Positions 1 to 8,994 of a stretch of DNA of 43,533 nt are shown one piece after another. Both the position numbers and the translations under genes were made by a program. The notes under the pieces were generated by a model. The model saw only the letters and a list, made by a program, of their open reading frames with translations, made no database searches and had not been told where the DNA came from. Source of the stretch: Bacillota bacterium (lineage in GTDB: Bacteria; Bacillota_A; Clostridia; Lachnospirales; WQUN01); contig WQTQ01000232.1 of NCBI GenBank assembly GCA_009786175.1, forward strand, positions 1 to 43,533. The letters are read 5' to 3'. The number at the start of each line of letters is the position of its first letter. Position 1 is the first letter of the stretch.

Positions 1-228
1 GGGGGCGATACTAAATTTGTGTTTATTGTAGACACTATTGTCAGTTGGTGCCTGGTGCTTCCCATGGCGTTTTTGGCGGCATTTGTGTTTAACGCGCCGC
101 CGTGGGTGGTGTTTTTATGTATATTCAGCGACCAGTTCTATAAGTGGATTATCGCGTTTATAAAGACGAACAGGTTTAAATGGATTATAAATTTGACAAG
201 AGAGAAGGAGATTGTAACAAATGGGTGA
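1..228 (+). CDS. MATE-family efflux transporter, C-terminal fragment
   Basis: The reading frame is open from base 1 and begins before the window, so only the last 75 residues are present. They start with GGDTKFVFIVD, contain two hydrophobic segments and end in a short basic stretch (FKWIINLTRE). This matches the usual end of MATE (NorM/DinF-type) drug/sodium antiporters, where a GGDT-like motif opens the final helices and RWxxNLT-like residues close the protein. MATE proteins are inner-membrane exporters of cationic drugs or metabolites driven by Na+ or H+. The stop overlaps the aspS start by 8 bp, so the two genes may be cotranscribed. The family call is from pattern recognition on a short piece; the substrate cannot be inferred. 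Confidence 0.72.
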   Translation, partial: GGDTKFVFIVDTIVSWCLVLPMAFLAAFVFNAPPWVVFLCIFSDQFYKWIIAFIKTNRFKWIINLTREKEIVTNG

Positions 229-2020
229 AAGTATGAAAGGCATGAGACGTACGCATTATTGCGGCGAGGTTAATCAGGAAATGATTGGCCAGCAAGTAAC
301 TGTAATGGGCTGGGTAAATAAACGCCGCTACTTAAGCGGGTTGATATTTCTTGTGATACGCGACAAGACAGGCCTGGTACAGGTTGTAGTTGACGAAAAG
401 CGAGTATCACCGGAGCATTACCGGCTTGCGAAAGAGATTATCCGCGGGGAATTTGTTATTGCCGCCGTGGGTACGGTAATTGCCCGCACACCGGAAAATG
501 TTAACCCCGAAATGGCAACAGGTGCCATTGAAATTGATGTAACGGACCTTCGCGTGCTGTCCGAGGCGGAAGTTCCGCCATTCCAGGTAACAGATGAAGA
601 TGTTGGGCTGGACATGCGCCTAAAATACAGGTACATCGACCTGCGCCGCCCGGACGTGCAAAAAATATTCCAGATGCGCCACAAAACGGCCCGGGTTGTG
701 CGGGAATACTTGTCTGACGACGGTTTTACGGAAGTGGAAACACCAATTCTGATTAACAGTTCTCCGGAAGGTGCGCGTGACTATCTTGTGCCGTCCAGAA
801 TGCACCCCGGGCAGTTTTACGCCCTGCCCCAGTCGCCCCAGCAGATGAAGCAAATCCTTATGGTGGCCGGCTTTGACAGGTATTTTCAAATTGCAAAGTG
901 CTTCCGTGACGAAGACCTGCGGGCAGACCGCCAGCCGGAATTTACCCAGGTAGACATTGAGTTGTCTTTTGCGGAAGAAGAAGACGTAATGGCCATGACA
1001 GAAGGCCTTATGATTCGCATAATGAGCGAAGTAATGGATGTGGATATTGAACCAAATTTCCCGCGTTTTACATGGAAGGAAGCAATGGAGCGTTTTGGTT
1101 CCGACAAGCCGGACACGCGCTTTGGCATGGAGCTTAAAGATATTTCTGACATGGTGCAGGGCGTAGATTTTCAAGTGTTTGCGTCTGCGCTGGAAAGCGG
1201 CGGCAGTGTCCGCGGCTTTTGCGCGGAAGGCTGCGCCGGGCTGCCACGGAAGCAAATTGACGCTTTTGTAGAGCTTGCCCGCACCCACAAGGCAAAAGGC
1301 CTGGCCTGGGTTACCCTGCCGGAGGACGGCACAATTAAATCCACCATTTCAAAATTTTTCACGGATGAGCAGCTGCGCGAAATAGCGGAGCGTTTTAATG
1401 CGAAAGCCGGTGACGTTATTTTCCTATGCGCAGACCGGACCTCAACCGTGTATGATGCCCTTGGTGCGGTTCGCCTTGCGGCGGCAAAATGGAAAGGTGC
1501 CATACCGGAGGACAAATATAATTTCCTGTGGGTGACACACTTCCCGCTGCTTGAATATTCCGAAGAGGATGACCGTTATTTTGCCGCCCACCATCCGTTT
1601 ACATCGCCCTTGGAAGAAGACGCGGATATGCTGGAAACCAACCCGGCGGCAGTACGTGCCCGTGCCTACGACCTGGTGCTGAACGGCTACGAACTTGGCG
1701 GCGGAAGCATTCGTATCCACCAGCGGGAGCTGCAGGATCGCATGTTTGCGGCCCTTGGCTTTACCCCGGAAACCGCCGCAGAAGGTTTTGGCTACTTCCT
1801 GGAAGCGTTAAAGTACGGTGTTCCGCCCCACGGCGGCATTGCCCTTGGTTTCGACCGCATTATAATGCTGCTTGCCGGGGCGGACTCGCTAAGGGAAGTA
1901 ATTGCCTTCCCTAAAGTTAAGGACGCCTCATGCCCGATGACCCACGCGCCAAATGTGGTTGACCCGGCGCAATTGGAGGAACTGGGTATTGCGGTGGTTG
2001 AGCAGGATAAAGCCCAATGA
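221..2020 (+). CDS. aspS: Aspartate--tRNA ligase
   Basis: This class II aminoacyl-tRNA synthetase charges tRNA-Asp with aspartate in the cytoplasm. At 599 residues it has the length of the bacterial type. The N-terminal OB-fold anticodon-binding domain (about residues 10-110, GQQVTVMGWVNKRR) is followed by the class II core. Motif 2 is seen in CFRDEDLRADRQPEFTQVD, motif 3 in GGIALGFDRIIMLL, and the bacterial GAD insertion lies at about 290-415. The start at 221 has GAAGGAG ten bases upstream and lies inside the end of the MATE gene. An internal ATG at 233 is a weaker alternative. Whether the enzyme also charges tRNA-Asn depends on gatCAB elsewhere in the genome and cannot be judged here. Confidence 0.97.
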   Translation: MGESMKGMRRTHYCGEVNQEMIGQQVTVMGWVNKRRYLSGLIFLVIRDKTGLVQVVVDEKRVSPEHYRLAKEIIRGEFVIAAVGTVIARTPENVNPEMATGAIEIDVTDLRVLSEAEVPPFQVTDEDVGLDMRLKYRYIDLRRPDVQKIFQMRHKTARVVREYLSDDGFTEVETPILINSSPEGARDYLVPSRMHPGQFYALPQSPQQMKQILMVAGFDRYFQIAKCFRDEDLRADRQPEFTQVDIELSFAEEEDVMAMTEGLMIRIMSEVMDVDIEPNFPRFTWKEAMERFGSDKPDTRFGMELKDISDMVQGVDFQVFASALESGGSVRGFCAEGCAGLPRKQIDAFVELARTHKAKGLAWVTLPEDGTIKSTISKFFTDEQLREIAERFNAKAGDVIFLCADRTSTVYDALGAVRLAAAKWKGAIPEDKYNFLWVTHFPLLEYSEEDDRYFAAHHPFTSPLEEDADMLETNPAAVRARAYDLVLNGYELGGGSIRIHQRELQDRMFAALGFTPETAAEGFGYFLEALKYGVPPHGGIALGFDRIIMLLAGADSLREVIAFPKVKDASCPMTHAPNVVDPAQLEELGIAVVEQDKAQ

Positions 2021-2045
2021 AATTTTTCACGAAAGGTGGCCCAAC

Positions 2046-2927
2046 ATGCCCCCAGATAATGTAGCACCGGACATTTGGTTCCCTAACTTACAAATCTATT
2101 TTCGGCGGGTACCGCAGCACTTGCCGTTCAGCCTATTTGGCATTGATATTTATTGGTACGCGGTGCTAATCGTGTTTGGTATAATTGCCGCGTACTTGCT
2201 TGCCTGTTTGCACGCAAAGCGCACAGGCCAAAAGGTGGATGACTACACAGACCTGCTGATGCTTGGCGTTCCCATGGCCCTTGTTGGCTTACGCGCTTAT
2301 TATCTTATTTTCAACTGGCAGGTTTATGAGGGTTATTCTATTTGGCGTACGCTTTTTGGTATACGTGACGGCGGGCTGGCCATATATGGCGGGATAATTG
2401 GCGCGTTGTTGGCAGGGGTTATTATGTCAATTGTGAAAAAAATCCCTTTTACAACATTTGCGGATACTTGCGCCCCGTCACTTTTACTTGGGCAAATAAT
2501 AGGGCGATTTGGCAATTTTTTTAACCGGGAAGCCTTTGGCGGATATACAGATAATTTATTCGCCATGCGCATAAGGCTGGAGCAAGCCCGCGGTGTAGTA
2601 CCCGCAGACCTGCGTGAAAGGATAGTAATTGCCCAGGGCGTACAGTATTTGCAGGTTCACCCCACATTTTTGTACGAGATATTTTTTAATCTGCTGCTTA
2701 TGGTTGCCCTTATGGTTTATCGCCCCCACAAAAAGTTTGGCGGCGAAGTTATTCTTATGTACTTGCTGGGCTATGGGGTTATCCGCTTCTTTGTGGAAGG
2801 GCTGCGCACAGACCAGCTTATGTTTTTTGACACGGGATTGCCGGCCAGCCAGCTTGTTTCCGTAATATTTGTAGTGTTGGCCTTTATACTAATAATCGCA
2901 GGCCGCTTAGTGGCAAGAAAGCGGTAA
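2046..2927 (+). CDS. lgt: Prolipoprotein diacylglyceryl transferase
   Basis: Lgt moves diacylglycerol from phosphatidylglycerol to the lipobox cysteine of prelipoproteins, the first step of lipoprotein maturation, in the cytoplasmic membrane. The 293-residue product has about seven hydrophobic segments. The family signature GRFGNFFNRE is at about residues 153-162, and later conserved pieces include HPTFLYE and EGLRTDQL. The start at ATG 2046 is chosen because GAAAGGTGG lies just upstream. The frame is open further back into aspS, but that would add a non-family N-terminus. It follows aspS by 25 bp and is probably cotranscribed. It converges on the RidA gene with only 4 bp between the stops and no clear terminator. 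Confidence 0.95.
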   Translation: MPPDNVAPDIWFPNLQIYFRRVPQHLPFSLFGIDIYWYAVLIVFGIIAAYLLACLHAKRTGQKVDDYTDLLMLGVPMALVGLRAYYLIFNWQVYEGYSIWRTLFGIRDGGLAIYGGIIGALLAGVIMSIVKKIPFTTFADTCAPSLLLGQIIGRFGNFFNREAFGGYTDNLFAMRIRLEQARGVVPADLRERIVIAQGVQYLQVHPTFLYEIFFNLLLMVALMVYRPHKKFGGEVILMYLLGYGVIRFFVEGLRTDQLMFFDTGLPASQLVSVIFVVLAFILIIAGRLVARKR

Positions 2928-2931
2928 ATGT

Positions 2932-3399
2932 TTATTTTTCAATTTCCACCAAAAATTCAATTTCCACGGGCACATTGCCCGGCAGTACATTAACACCTAC
3001 GGCCGACCTTGCAGGGAGGCCTTTTTCATTGCCGAATATTTCGCACAGCAACTCCGACGACCCGTTGGCAACTTTGGGTTGAAGGTAGAAGTCGTCATTG
3101 CTGGCGACAAAGCACAAAATTTTGACGAAACGCTTTATGCGGTTTAAATCGCCCAGGTCACGGTGAAGGACGGCCAATGCGTTTAATGTACAGTTTCTTG
3201 CGGCTTCCCGGCCTTCTTCAATGGTCAAACTCCCAAGCCTGCCCGTGAAATTTACTTCGCCGTTAATATGCGGCAGGCAGCCGGATGTATAAACCAGATT
3301 ATCCGCAAATTCGATGCTTTGAGAATACACGCCAATTGCCGGTGCCGCTGTGGGCAATGTAATGCCCAGTTCTTTTAGCTTGTCATACACGTTTTGCAT
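2932..3399 (-). CDS. RidA/YjgF/UK114-family protein
   Basis: RidA-type proteins hydrolyse reactive enamine/imine intermediates released by PLP enzymes, or act as related deaminases. This 155-residue protein belongs to the longer YjgF-like branch, with an N-terminal extension (KLKELGITLP) and body motifs GVYSQSIEFADNLVYTSG, REAARNCTLNALAVL and PARSAVGVNVLPGNVPVEIE. The ATG has AAAGGAG seven bases upstream. It follows the PhzF-like gene by 12 bp on the same strand and probably shares its transcript. The canonical RidA arginine (R105 in E. coli) seems matched by the arginine of PARSAV. The substrate is unknown, because this branch is less well characterised than classical RidA. Confidence 0.88.
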   Translation of the reverse strand: MQNVYDKLKELGITLPTAAPAIGVYSQSIEFADNLVYTSGCLPHINGEVNFTGRLGSLTIEEGREAARNCTLNALAVLHRDLGDLNRIKRFVKILCFVASNDDFYLQPKVANGSSELLCEIFGNEKGLPARSAVGVNVLPGNVPVEIEFLVEIEK

Positions 3400-3411
3400 A
3401 AGAATTCTCCT

Positions 3412-4185
3412 TTAAACAAAAATTTCCCCCTGTAGATACAGCACTGTTTTGCCCGCGATTTTTACCCTATCCCCGGCATCTTGACAGTAAAGTGTACCGC
3501 CCCTGGTAGAAAGCTGGCGGGCAACCATTTTAGTTTTGCCAAGCCGCTCTGCCCAAAATGGGATTAGCGAGCAGTGGGCAGAGCCTGTTACAGGGTCTTC
3601 TAACACACCGCCCCGTGGGGTAAAGAACCGGGAAACAAAATCTACCTCGCTGCCCTTGGCTGTGGCCACCACGGCAAAATAATCCAGTTGCCGTATCATG
3701 TCAAAATTGGGCCGCAAATTTTTCACCTGCTGCTCGTTTTCTAAAACCAGCAGTAAATCCCGGGACAAGTGGGCTTCCAGGGCGGGTATTCTAATGGCCT
3801 GGTTCATTTCCCGGGTAAGTTCAACTTGTACCGGCTTCCTGGACGGGAAGTCCAATTCGTACAAGTCGTCCATTTTATTGACTATCAGCGTGCCGCTGAT
3901 TGTTTCAAATTTTACGGTAACCACCGTTGTGTCCATAAAGTTGAAGATAACAAAGGCCGAAGCCAACGTGGCATGGCCGCACAAGTCTACTTCTATGGCA
4001 GGGGTAAACCAGCGCAAACCGTAGTGTTCACCCTGCTTAAGCACAAATGCCGTTTCCGAAAGGTTGTTTTCAAAGGCAATTTTTTGCATGGTGTCTTCAC
4101 TTGGCCATTCATCCACCAGGCATACGCCCGCCTGGTTGCCTTTGAACAGTTCGTCTGTAAAAGCGTCAACAACAAAATACTTCAT
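3412..4185 (-). CDS. PhzF-family isomerase
   Basis: PhzF proteins have two similar halves with a diaminopimelate-epimerase-like fold and use an acidic residue for proton transfer. The 257-residue product shows the family start (YFVVDAFTDELFKGNQAGVCLV), the catalytic glutamate in NLSETAF (E44), DLCGHATLASAFV, and the late motif GGVLEDPVTGSAHCSLIPFWA. No phenazine genes are nearby, so a role in phenazine synthesis is unlikely. Most clostridial members have no known substrate. It starts 3 bp after the stop of the DUF1836 gene, inside a GGGGGT-containing stretch that can serve as ribosome binding site, which implies translational coupling. A short RidA gene follows. Confidence 0.9.
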   Translation of the reverse strand: MKYFVVDAFTDELFKGNQAGVCLVDEWPSEDTMQKIAFENNLSETAFVLKQGEHYGLRWFTPAIEVDLCGHATLASAFVIFNFMDTTVVTVKFETISGTLIVNKMDDLYELDFPSRKPVQVELTREMNQAIRIPALEAHLSRDLLLVLENEQQVKNLRPNFDMIRQLDYFAVVATAKGSEVDFVSRFFTPRGGVLEDPVTGSAHCSLIPFWAERLGKTKMVARQLSTRGGTLYCQDAGDRVKIAGKTVLYLQGEIFV

Positions 4186-4188
4186 AAG

Positions 4189-4617
4189 TTATACCCCCGT
4201 AATTGTATTTTTTAGCTCTGTGGCAAATGTCATGCTAAGCAATGTTCCACCATCTGCTTCCGCGGCTAACCCCGGCGCGATGCTTGCCTGCCATTGCGCT
4301 TCCATACCCGCCAGCTTTTGCATGATTGCCGCGTAAACCTCTGTTGGTAAGCCCTCCTCGTCCAAGTAAGGCAGCAACGCCTTTTTTATTGTGGGTATGT
4401 CAAACACGGTTTTTAGGCGGTCTATCATGGCCAAGGCGGCTAGATGCTTGTGTGTGTAAACCCGTTTGTTTACCGGCGGCGGCAAAAGCCCGTCCCGGAT
4501 GTAATTTTGAACCATGCCCCGGGTTATGCCCATGTTTTTGCGCTCACAAAACTTCAGCACTTGGGCAATGGTCATTGTTGGGCTGTAATGGCGTATGTCG
4601 TGTAACGGGTCAGTCAT
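4189..4617 (-). CDS. DUF1836-family HTH regulator
   Basis: The 142-residue protein carries a MerR-like winged-helix segment at about residues 15-65: TIAQVLKFCERKNMGITRG, then NYIRDGLLPPPVNKRVYT, then a helix. This arrangement is typical of the DUF1836 family. A helical region rich in Ala and Met follows, possibly for dimerisation. It is probably a small DNA-binding regulator. AAAGGTGG sits seven bases before the ATG. It is followed directly by the PhzF-like and RidA genes, so it may regulate that small operon, but no dyad operator was recognised next to it. The DUF assignment is from memory of the family pattern. Confidence 0.78.
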   Translation of the reverse strand: MTDPLHDIRHYSPTMTIAQVLKFCERKNMGITRGMVQNYIRDGLLPPPVNKRVYTHKHLAALAMIDRLKTVFDIPTIKKALLPYLDEEGLPTEVYAAIMQKLAGMEAQWQASIAPGLAAEADGGTLLSMTFATELKNTITGV

Positions 4618-4662
4618 GGTAAAGCCACCTTTCTGTTGGGTTGTATATTTATTTCATGTTTT

Positions 4663-5100
4663 TTACCCCGTACTCCCATATCCGCCTTCGCCGCGCTCTG
4701 TTTCCGGCAGTTCGCAAACCTCTGCAAACTCTACCATTTCCACCTTGGCAATTACCATCTGGGCAATTCTGTCCCCGCGCTTTACGGCAAAGTCTTCCTT
4801 CCCCAAGTTTACCAGTATAACGCCAACTTCCCCGCGGAAGTCTGCGTCTATTGTGCCGGGCGTGTTAAGTACCGTTACACCGTACTTTAACGCCAGCCCG
4901 CTGCGGGGCCGTACCTGCGCTTCGTAACCAAAAGGGAGAGCAACCCTGATGCCGGTAGGTATCAAAGTCCGCTCTCCCTTTTTTATTATTGCGTCAATTT
5001 TAGCGTACAAATCCAACCCTGCGGATTGCGGGGTTTGGCGGGTGGGTAAAGGTAAATCCTTGGCGTCTTCTGTTTTACTAAGCAAAAACTCCAATCGCAT
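4663..5100 (-). CDS. dut: Deoxyuridine 5'-triphosphate nucleotidohydrolase
   Basis: This trimeric dUTPase cleaves dUTP to dUMP and pyrophosphate, keeping uracil out of DNA and supplying dUMP for thymidylate synthesis. All five family motifs are visible in the 145 residues: SAGLDLYA (1), [10 protein letters not shown] (2), [16 protein letters not shown] (3), [10 protein letters not shown] (4) and the glycine-rich end [11 protein letters not shown] (5). The start lies 23 bp inside the end of the upstream M16 peptidase gene, so the two are translationally coupled. No strong ribosome binding site is seen; AAAAGAAG directly precedes the ATG. The order rpsO-pnp-M16-dut is common in Clostridia. Confidence 0.96.
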   Translation of the reverse strand: MRLEFLLSKTEDAKDLPLPTRQTPQSAGLDLYAKIDAIIKKGERTLIPTGIRVALPFGYEAQVRPRSGLALKYGVTVLNTPGTIDADFRGEVGVILVNLGKEDFAVKRGDRIAQMVIAKVEMVEFAEVCELPETERGEGGYGSTG

Positions 5101-6328
5101 CTTCTTTTATCCCTTTTCCAACCAGGGAAATGCTTACCTGGTCCATTTTGAAAATTTTATCGCACACGTTGTAAAACGCGTCCATATTTATTGCGTCAAT
5201 TTTTGCAACCAGCTCGTCCGGCGTAATGGTTTTGTTAAGCATAAGCATAGTACGGCCGATGCTGTTCATGCGGCTTGCGGCACTTTCCAGGCTTAGTAAA
5301 AAGTTGCTTTTTAGCTGCTCTTTTGCTTTAGACAGCTGCCGGTCGGTTATTTTGTCTGTAAACATTCCCCTTACTTCCTGGGAAATTAGCCCCATAACCT
5401 CGCTAAGCTGGGCGGGGTTTAAGGCCGCGTAAATTATAAACGTGCCTGTGTCTGCGTAACTTGCGTTGTAGGAATATACGGAATACACAAGGCCGTGTTC
5501 TTCGCGGATTTTTTGGAATAGGCGGGAACTCATGCCGCCGCCCAAAATTGTATTGACTGCGGCCAGGGCATAAGCTTCGTCTGTGCCGCTGCTAAGGCCC
5601 GGGAAGCCCATACATAAATGCACTTGCTCGATATCCTTTTCCCGGATAGAAAAGCCCGGTGTATAAACGGCAGCTGCGTTATCATAGTTGACTGTTTCGC
5701 CTTTATACTGCCCGAATACCTGTGTGATTTTGTCCAGAACTTCTTTTTCGTCGATATTACCGGCTATGGCGACAACTACATTTTCCGGGGTGTACCGTGC
5801 CTTTAGAAATGCCTTAAAATCGTCATGACAGAAGCTGCCGATAGACTTGGGTGTGCCTAAAATAGTCATACCCAGCGGGTGGCCGGGGAATATTTTTTCC
5901 TGTAAAAGCTCTACACATAAGTCTTCCGGTGTGTCTTCGTACATATTTATTTCTTCCAAAATTACATTGCGCTCTTTGTCAATTTCTGCCTGGTCGTACT
6001 TCGAGTTAAAAAACATGTCGGAAATAATGTCCAACGCAACATCGAAGTGAGTGTCTAAGGTGCGGGTAAAGTAGCAGGTACTCTCCTTGGATGTAAAGGC
6101 GTTTAGCTGCCCACCAACGGCATCCATAGTATCTGCGATTTCCAATGCGGTGCGCTTTTCCGTACCCTTGAACATCATATGCTCTATAAAATGCGACATA
6201 CCGTTGGTAGCCGCATTTTCGTGACGGGAGCCGTTTTTAATCCACAGCCCAAAGCTTACAGACCTAACAAACGGGATGGATTCCATTACCACCCGAACTC
6301 CGTTAGGCAGGGTATGAACAGCTATCAA
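5078..6328 (-). CDS. M16-family zinc metallopeptidase (YmxG/MlpA type)
   Basis: This 416-residue protein is a pitrilysin-type M16 peptidase. The inverted zinc motif HxxEH is at H46-E49-H50 ([12 protein letters not shown]), and a downstream acidic helix ([20 protein letters not shown]) supplies the third metal ligand and the catalytic region. The second half ([25 protein letters not shown]) is the inactive partner lobe usual in the family. No signal peptide is seen, so it should act in the cytoplasm. The start is TTG at 6328, overlapping the pnp stop by 4 bases (TTGA), so translation is coupled. Homologues beside pnp are annotated as processing proteases, but their substrates are mostly unknown. 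Confidence 0.93.
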   Translation of the reverse strand: MIAVHTLPNGVRVVMESIPFVRSVSFGLWIKNGSRHENAATNGMSHFIEHMMFKGTEKRTALEIADTMDAVGGQLNAFTSKESTCYFTRTLDTHFDVALDIISDMFFNSKYDQAEIDKERNVILEEINMYEDTPEDLCVELLQEKIFPGHPLGMTILGTPKSIGSFCHDDFKAFLKARYTPENVVVAIAGNIDEKEVLDKITQVFGQYKGETVNYDNAAAVYTPGFSIREKDIEQVHLCMGFPGLSSGTDEAYALAAVNTILGGGMSSRLFQKIREEHGLVYSVYSYNASYADTGTFIIYAALNPAQLSEVMGLISQEVRGMFTDKITDRQLSKAKEQLKSNFLLSLESAASRMNSIGRTMLMLNKTITPDELVAKIDAINMDAFYNVCDKIFKMDQVSISLVGKGIKEDAIGVFA

Positions 6329-8565
6329 CGCCGGTCACCATGCCCTCTATTATTGCTTCTGTTTCTGTCCCTATCGCCGCCGCGGTTTCTGTCTCTGTCG
6401 CCGCCATTGCGGTCCCGTGGGGGCGGGCGTTTTACGGTAGTGTCTGCAGTAGGGTCTAACACACCTTTACGGGAAAGGTTAATACGCCCCTGATCGTCCA
6501 CTTCTGTAACCTTTACGGTAACAACATCGCCTATTTTGACTACTGCTTCAAGGTTTTCTACCCTGCTCACATCCCACTGTGAAATGTGAACCAATCCCTC
6601 TTTTTCCGGTGCAAATTCAACGAACGCGCCAAAGTTCATTATGCGTGTAACTTTACCTTCAAAAATTGTCCCAACTTCCGGCACGGTAACAATGGCTTTA
6701 ATCATTGCTACGGCTTTATCAACTTTTGCCTGGTCTTTGTCGCATACAAATACGCGGCCGTCATCTTCCGTGTCAATTTTTTCTACGCCGGATTCTTCGA
6801 TTATGCGCTTAATAACCTTACCGCGGGAGCCGATAACCTCTGCAATTTGGTCAATTTGAATACGAACAATTGCCATCTTTGGTGCGTGTGGCGAAATTTC
6901 TGGGCGTGGCTCTGCTATTGCAGGCAGCATGGATGTTTCTAAAATATGAAAACGGGAATTTTTTGTCTGTTCTAAGCTGGCTTTGATGATTTCCGGCGTC
7001 AAGCCGTCAATTTTTATATCCATTTGGATGGCGGTTATGCCCTCGCTGGTACCGGCAACTTTAAAGTCCATGTCGCCAAAAAAGTCTTCCAGCCCCTGAA
7101 TGTCTGCAAGCAGAACGTAATCGTCTTCGCTGTCGCCGGTAACAAGGCCCGCAGAAATACCCGCAACAGGGCGTTTAATTGGCACACCTGCAGCCATAAG
7201 GCTTAAAGTAGATGCACAAACGCTGGCTTGGGATGTGGAACCGTTGCTGCTGGTAACTTCGGATACAAGACGGATTGCGTACGGGAAGTCGTCTTCGCTT
7301 GGTATTACCGGGATAAGAGCCCGTTCTGCCAATGCGCCGTGGCCAATTTCCCTGCGGCCGGGGCCGCGTGATGGGCGGGTTTCGCCAACAGAATAACTTG
7401 GGAAGTTATAATGGTGCATGTAGCGTTTGCTTTCTTCCGCTTCATCCAGGCCGTCCAGGCGTTGAATATCGCCGCCGGAACCCAAGGTTGTAACGGTTAA
7501 AACCTCTGTTTGACCGCGGCGGAATATTGCCGAGCCATGGGTGCGAGGCAGTATATCCACTTCGGAAGTAAGTGTACGGATATCGCCCATAGTCCTGCCG
7601 TCCGGGCGTTTGCCCTGGCGCAGAATCATGCGGCGTACGGTTTCTTTTTCAAATTGGTAAATTGCAGCACCAAGGTTAGCCTTGTATTCTTCCGCAACCT
7701 CTTCGTTAAAAGTCGGTACAAGGTTTGCATCCACATCATCCCGGAGTTTTGCCAGATTTTCGTCACGGATTTGCTTTAAGTCACTAAATACGGCGTTCTC
7801 CATACGCTCGTTTGTGATGAAAGCCGTAACAGCTTCGTACAGGCCTTCCGGCAGTACATTTTTGTCATAATCCCGCTTTGGTTTAGCATGTATGGCAACG
7901 ATGCTGTCTATCCATTCGATAATTTTTTTATTTTCTTCGTGGGCCAGCATAATGGCATCAAACATGATTTCTTCGGATACTTCGTTTGCACCGGCTTCTA
8001 TCATCATAACTTTTTCCCGTGTAGAAGACACAGTTAGAGCAAGTTTGCTGATTTCCCGTTGGGCGGCGTCCGGGTTAACGATAAGTTCCCCGTCTACCAA
8101 ACCGATATTTACGGCGGCGGTTGGCCCGTTAAAGGGTATTTCGGAAATGCAAAGCGCGATGGAAGAGCCTATCATTGCGGCAACTTCCGGGCTTGCGTCT
8201 TGGTCCATAGACATAACCGTAGCAACAACACCAATGTCATTGCGGTAGTCGTCAGGGAAAAGCGGGCGAATTGGGCGGTCTATCAAACGTGACGCAAGAA
8301 TCGCGTGTTCTGTAGGCCTGCCTTCGCGCCTAAACCAAGAGCCGGGGATTTTACCCACGGCGTAAAAACGCTCTTCGTAATCTACGCTAAGCGGGAACCA
8401 ATCTATGCCTGCACGTGGTTTTTCCGATGTTGTAGCTGTTACAAGTACAACTGTTTCCCCATAAGTCATAAGGGCAGTGCCCCCCGCAAGTTCGGCCAAA
8501 CGGCCAATCTCGCAGGAAAGCTTCCTGCCCCCTAGCATGGTTGAGTATACAAAAGTTTCTCTCAT
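6325..8565 (-). CDS. pnp: Polyribonucleotide nucleotidyltransferase (PNPase)
   Basis: PNPase degrades RNA 3'-to-5' using phosphate and takes part in mRNA turnover. The protein has two RNase PH-like lobes (SCEIGRLAELAGGTALMTYGETVVLVTA and GQTEVLTVTTLGSGGDIQRLDGL), an alpha-helical linker, a KH domain (QIAEVIGSRGKVIKRIIEESG) and an S1 domain (FEGKVTRIMNFGAFVEFAP). It ends in a tail of about 33 residues rich in Arg, Asp, Asn and Gly with repeated RDRN units. I prefer ATG 8565, twelve bases after an AGGAG. GTG 8574 overlaps the rpsO stop (TAGTG) but lies only about three bases from the same AGGAG. It follows rpsO directly, as in many bacteria. Confidence 0.97.
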   Translation of the reverse strand: MRETFVYSTMLGGRKLSCEIGRLAELAGGTALMTYGETVVLVTATTSEKPRAGIDWFPLSVDYEERFYAVGKIPGSWFRREGRPTEHAILASRLIDRPIRPLFPDDYRNDIGVVATVMSMDQDASPEVAAMIGSSIALCISEIPFNGPTAAVNIGLVDGELIVNPDAAQREISKLALTVSSTREKVMMIEAGANEVSEEIMFDAIMLAHEENKKIIEWIDSIVAIHAKPKRDYDKNVLPEGLYEAVTAFITNERMENAVFSDLKQIRDENLAKLRDDVDANLVPTFNEEVAEEYKANLGAAIYQFEKETVRRMILRQGKRPDGRTMGDIRTLTSEVDILPRTHGSAIFRRGQTEVLTVTTLGSGGDIQRLDGLDEAEESKRYMHHYNFPSYSVGETRPSRGPGRREIGHGALAERALIPVIPSEDDFPYAIRLVSEVTSSNGSTSQASVCASTLSLMAAGVPIKRPVAGISAGLVTGDSEDDYVLLADIQGLEDFFGDMDFKVAGTSEGITAIQMDIKIDGLTPEIIKASLEQTKNSRFHILETSMLPAIAEPRPEISPHAPKMAIVRIQIDQIAEVIGSRGKVIKRIIEESGVEKIDTEDDGRVFVCDKDQAKVDKAVAMIKAIVTVPEVGTIFEGKVTRIMNFGAFVEFAPEKEGLVHISQWDVSRVENLEAVVKIGDVVTVKVTEVDDQGRINLSRKGVLDPTADTTVKRPPPRDRNGGDRDRNRGGDRDRNRSNNRGHGDRR

Positions 8566-8573
8566 ATTTGTCA

Positions 8574-8843
8574 CTATCTCCTAATGGAGTCTCTTAGACC
8601 CAGTTCCGCAATTAGTTCGCGGTATCTTACAATGTCTACACTTTGGATGTAGCCCAAAAGGCCACGACGCTGACCTACCAGTTTAAGCAAACCGCGGCGG
8701 GAGTGGAAGTCTTTTTTGTGTGTACGCAAATGCTCTGTAAGATGGTTGATGCGCGCGGTTAGCAGTGCGACTTGCACTTCCGGTGAACCTGTGTCGTTTT
8801 CCCCACGACTGAACTTTTCGATAATTTCTTTCTTGTTGATCAT
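8574..8843 (-). CDS. rpsO: 30S ribosomal protein S15
   Basis: S15 is a primary 16S rRNA-binding protein of the small subunit platform. The 89-residue product shows the family's helical pattern with [26 protein letters not shown], the conserved [24 protein letters not shown] (which contacts 16S rRNA helices) and an end LRDSIRR. The start ATG 8843 has TAGGAGG seven to nine bases upstream. The open frame extends 14 codons further without a ribosome binding site, so the longer form is rejected. It heads the rpsO-pnp-M16-dut transcript, driven by a TTGACA/TATACT promoter about 110 bp upstream, with a leader of about 100 nt between. Confidence 0.97.
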   Translation of the reverse strand: MINKKEIIEKFSRGENDTGSPEVQVALLTARINHLTEHLRTHKKDFHSRRGLLKLVGQRRGLLGYIQSVDIVRYRELIAELGLRDSIRR

Positions 8844-8945
8844 TTTAGATCCTCCTATAATTTTTATCCCCCGTCGCCCGGGCACGGTTGGAGAGTCCTA
8901 TGTCTACGCGAGGGTTATTTGCAGCCCTTTACTAAAATTAGGGAC
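8844..8945 (-). promoter_or_regulatory. rpsO 5' leader with possible S15-responsive structure
   Basis: About 100 nt separate the predicted transcription start from the rpsO start codon. Inside, GAGTCC (8893-8898) can pair with GGACTC (8942-8947), and AGGG (8911-8914) with CCCT (8925-8928), giving a nested structure ahead of the ribosome binding site. S15 regulates its own translation in several bacteria through structured leaders. That this leader binds S15 is inference from position and pairing only. Confidence 0.35.
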
Positions 8946-8952
8946 TCATGGA

Positions 8953-8980
8953 AGTATAACACTTGTCAAAGTCTTGTCAA
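8953..8980 (-). promoter_or_regulatory. sigma-A promoter of rpsO operon
   Basis: On the minus strand a perfect -35 TTGACA (8980-8975) is followed after 16 bp by -10 TATACT (8958-8953). Start of transcription would be near 8946. A 28-bp palindrome sits about 15 bp upstream of the -35. Confidence 0.75.
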
Positions 8981-8994
8981 GGTGTTTTTTTCCG

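Noticed and set aside
620..1288. 222-codon minus-strand frame inside aspS
   Set aside because: Fully within a clear aspS coding region and without a start context; codon-pattern shadow.
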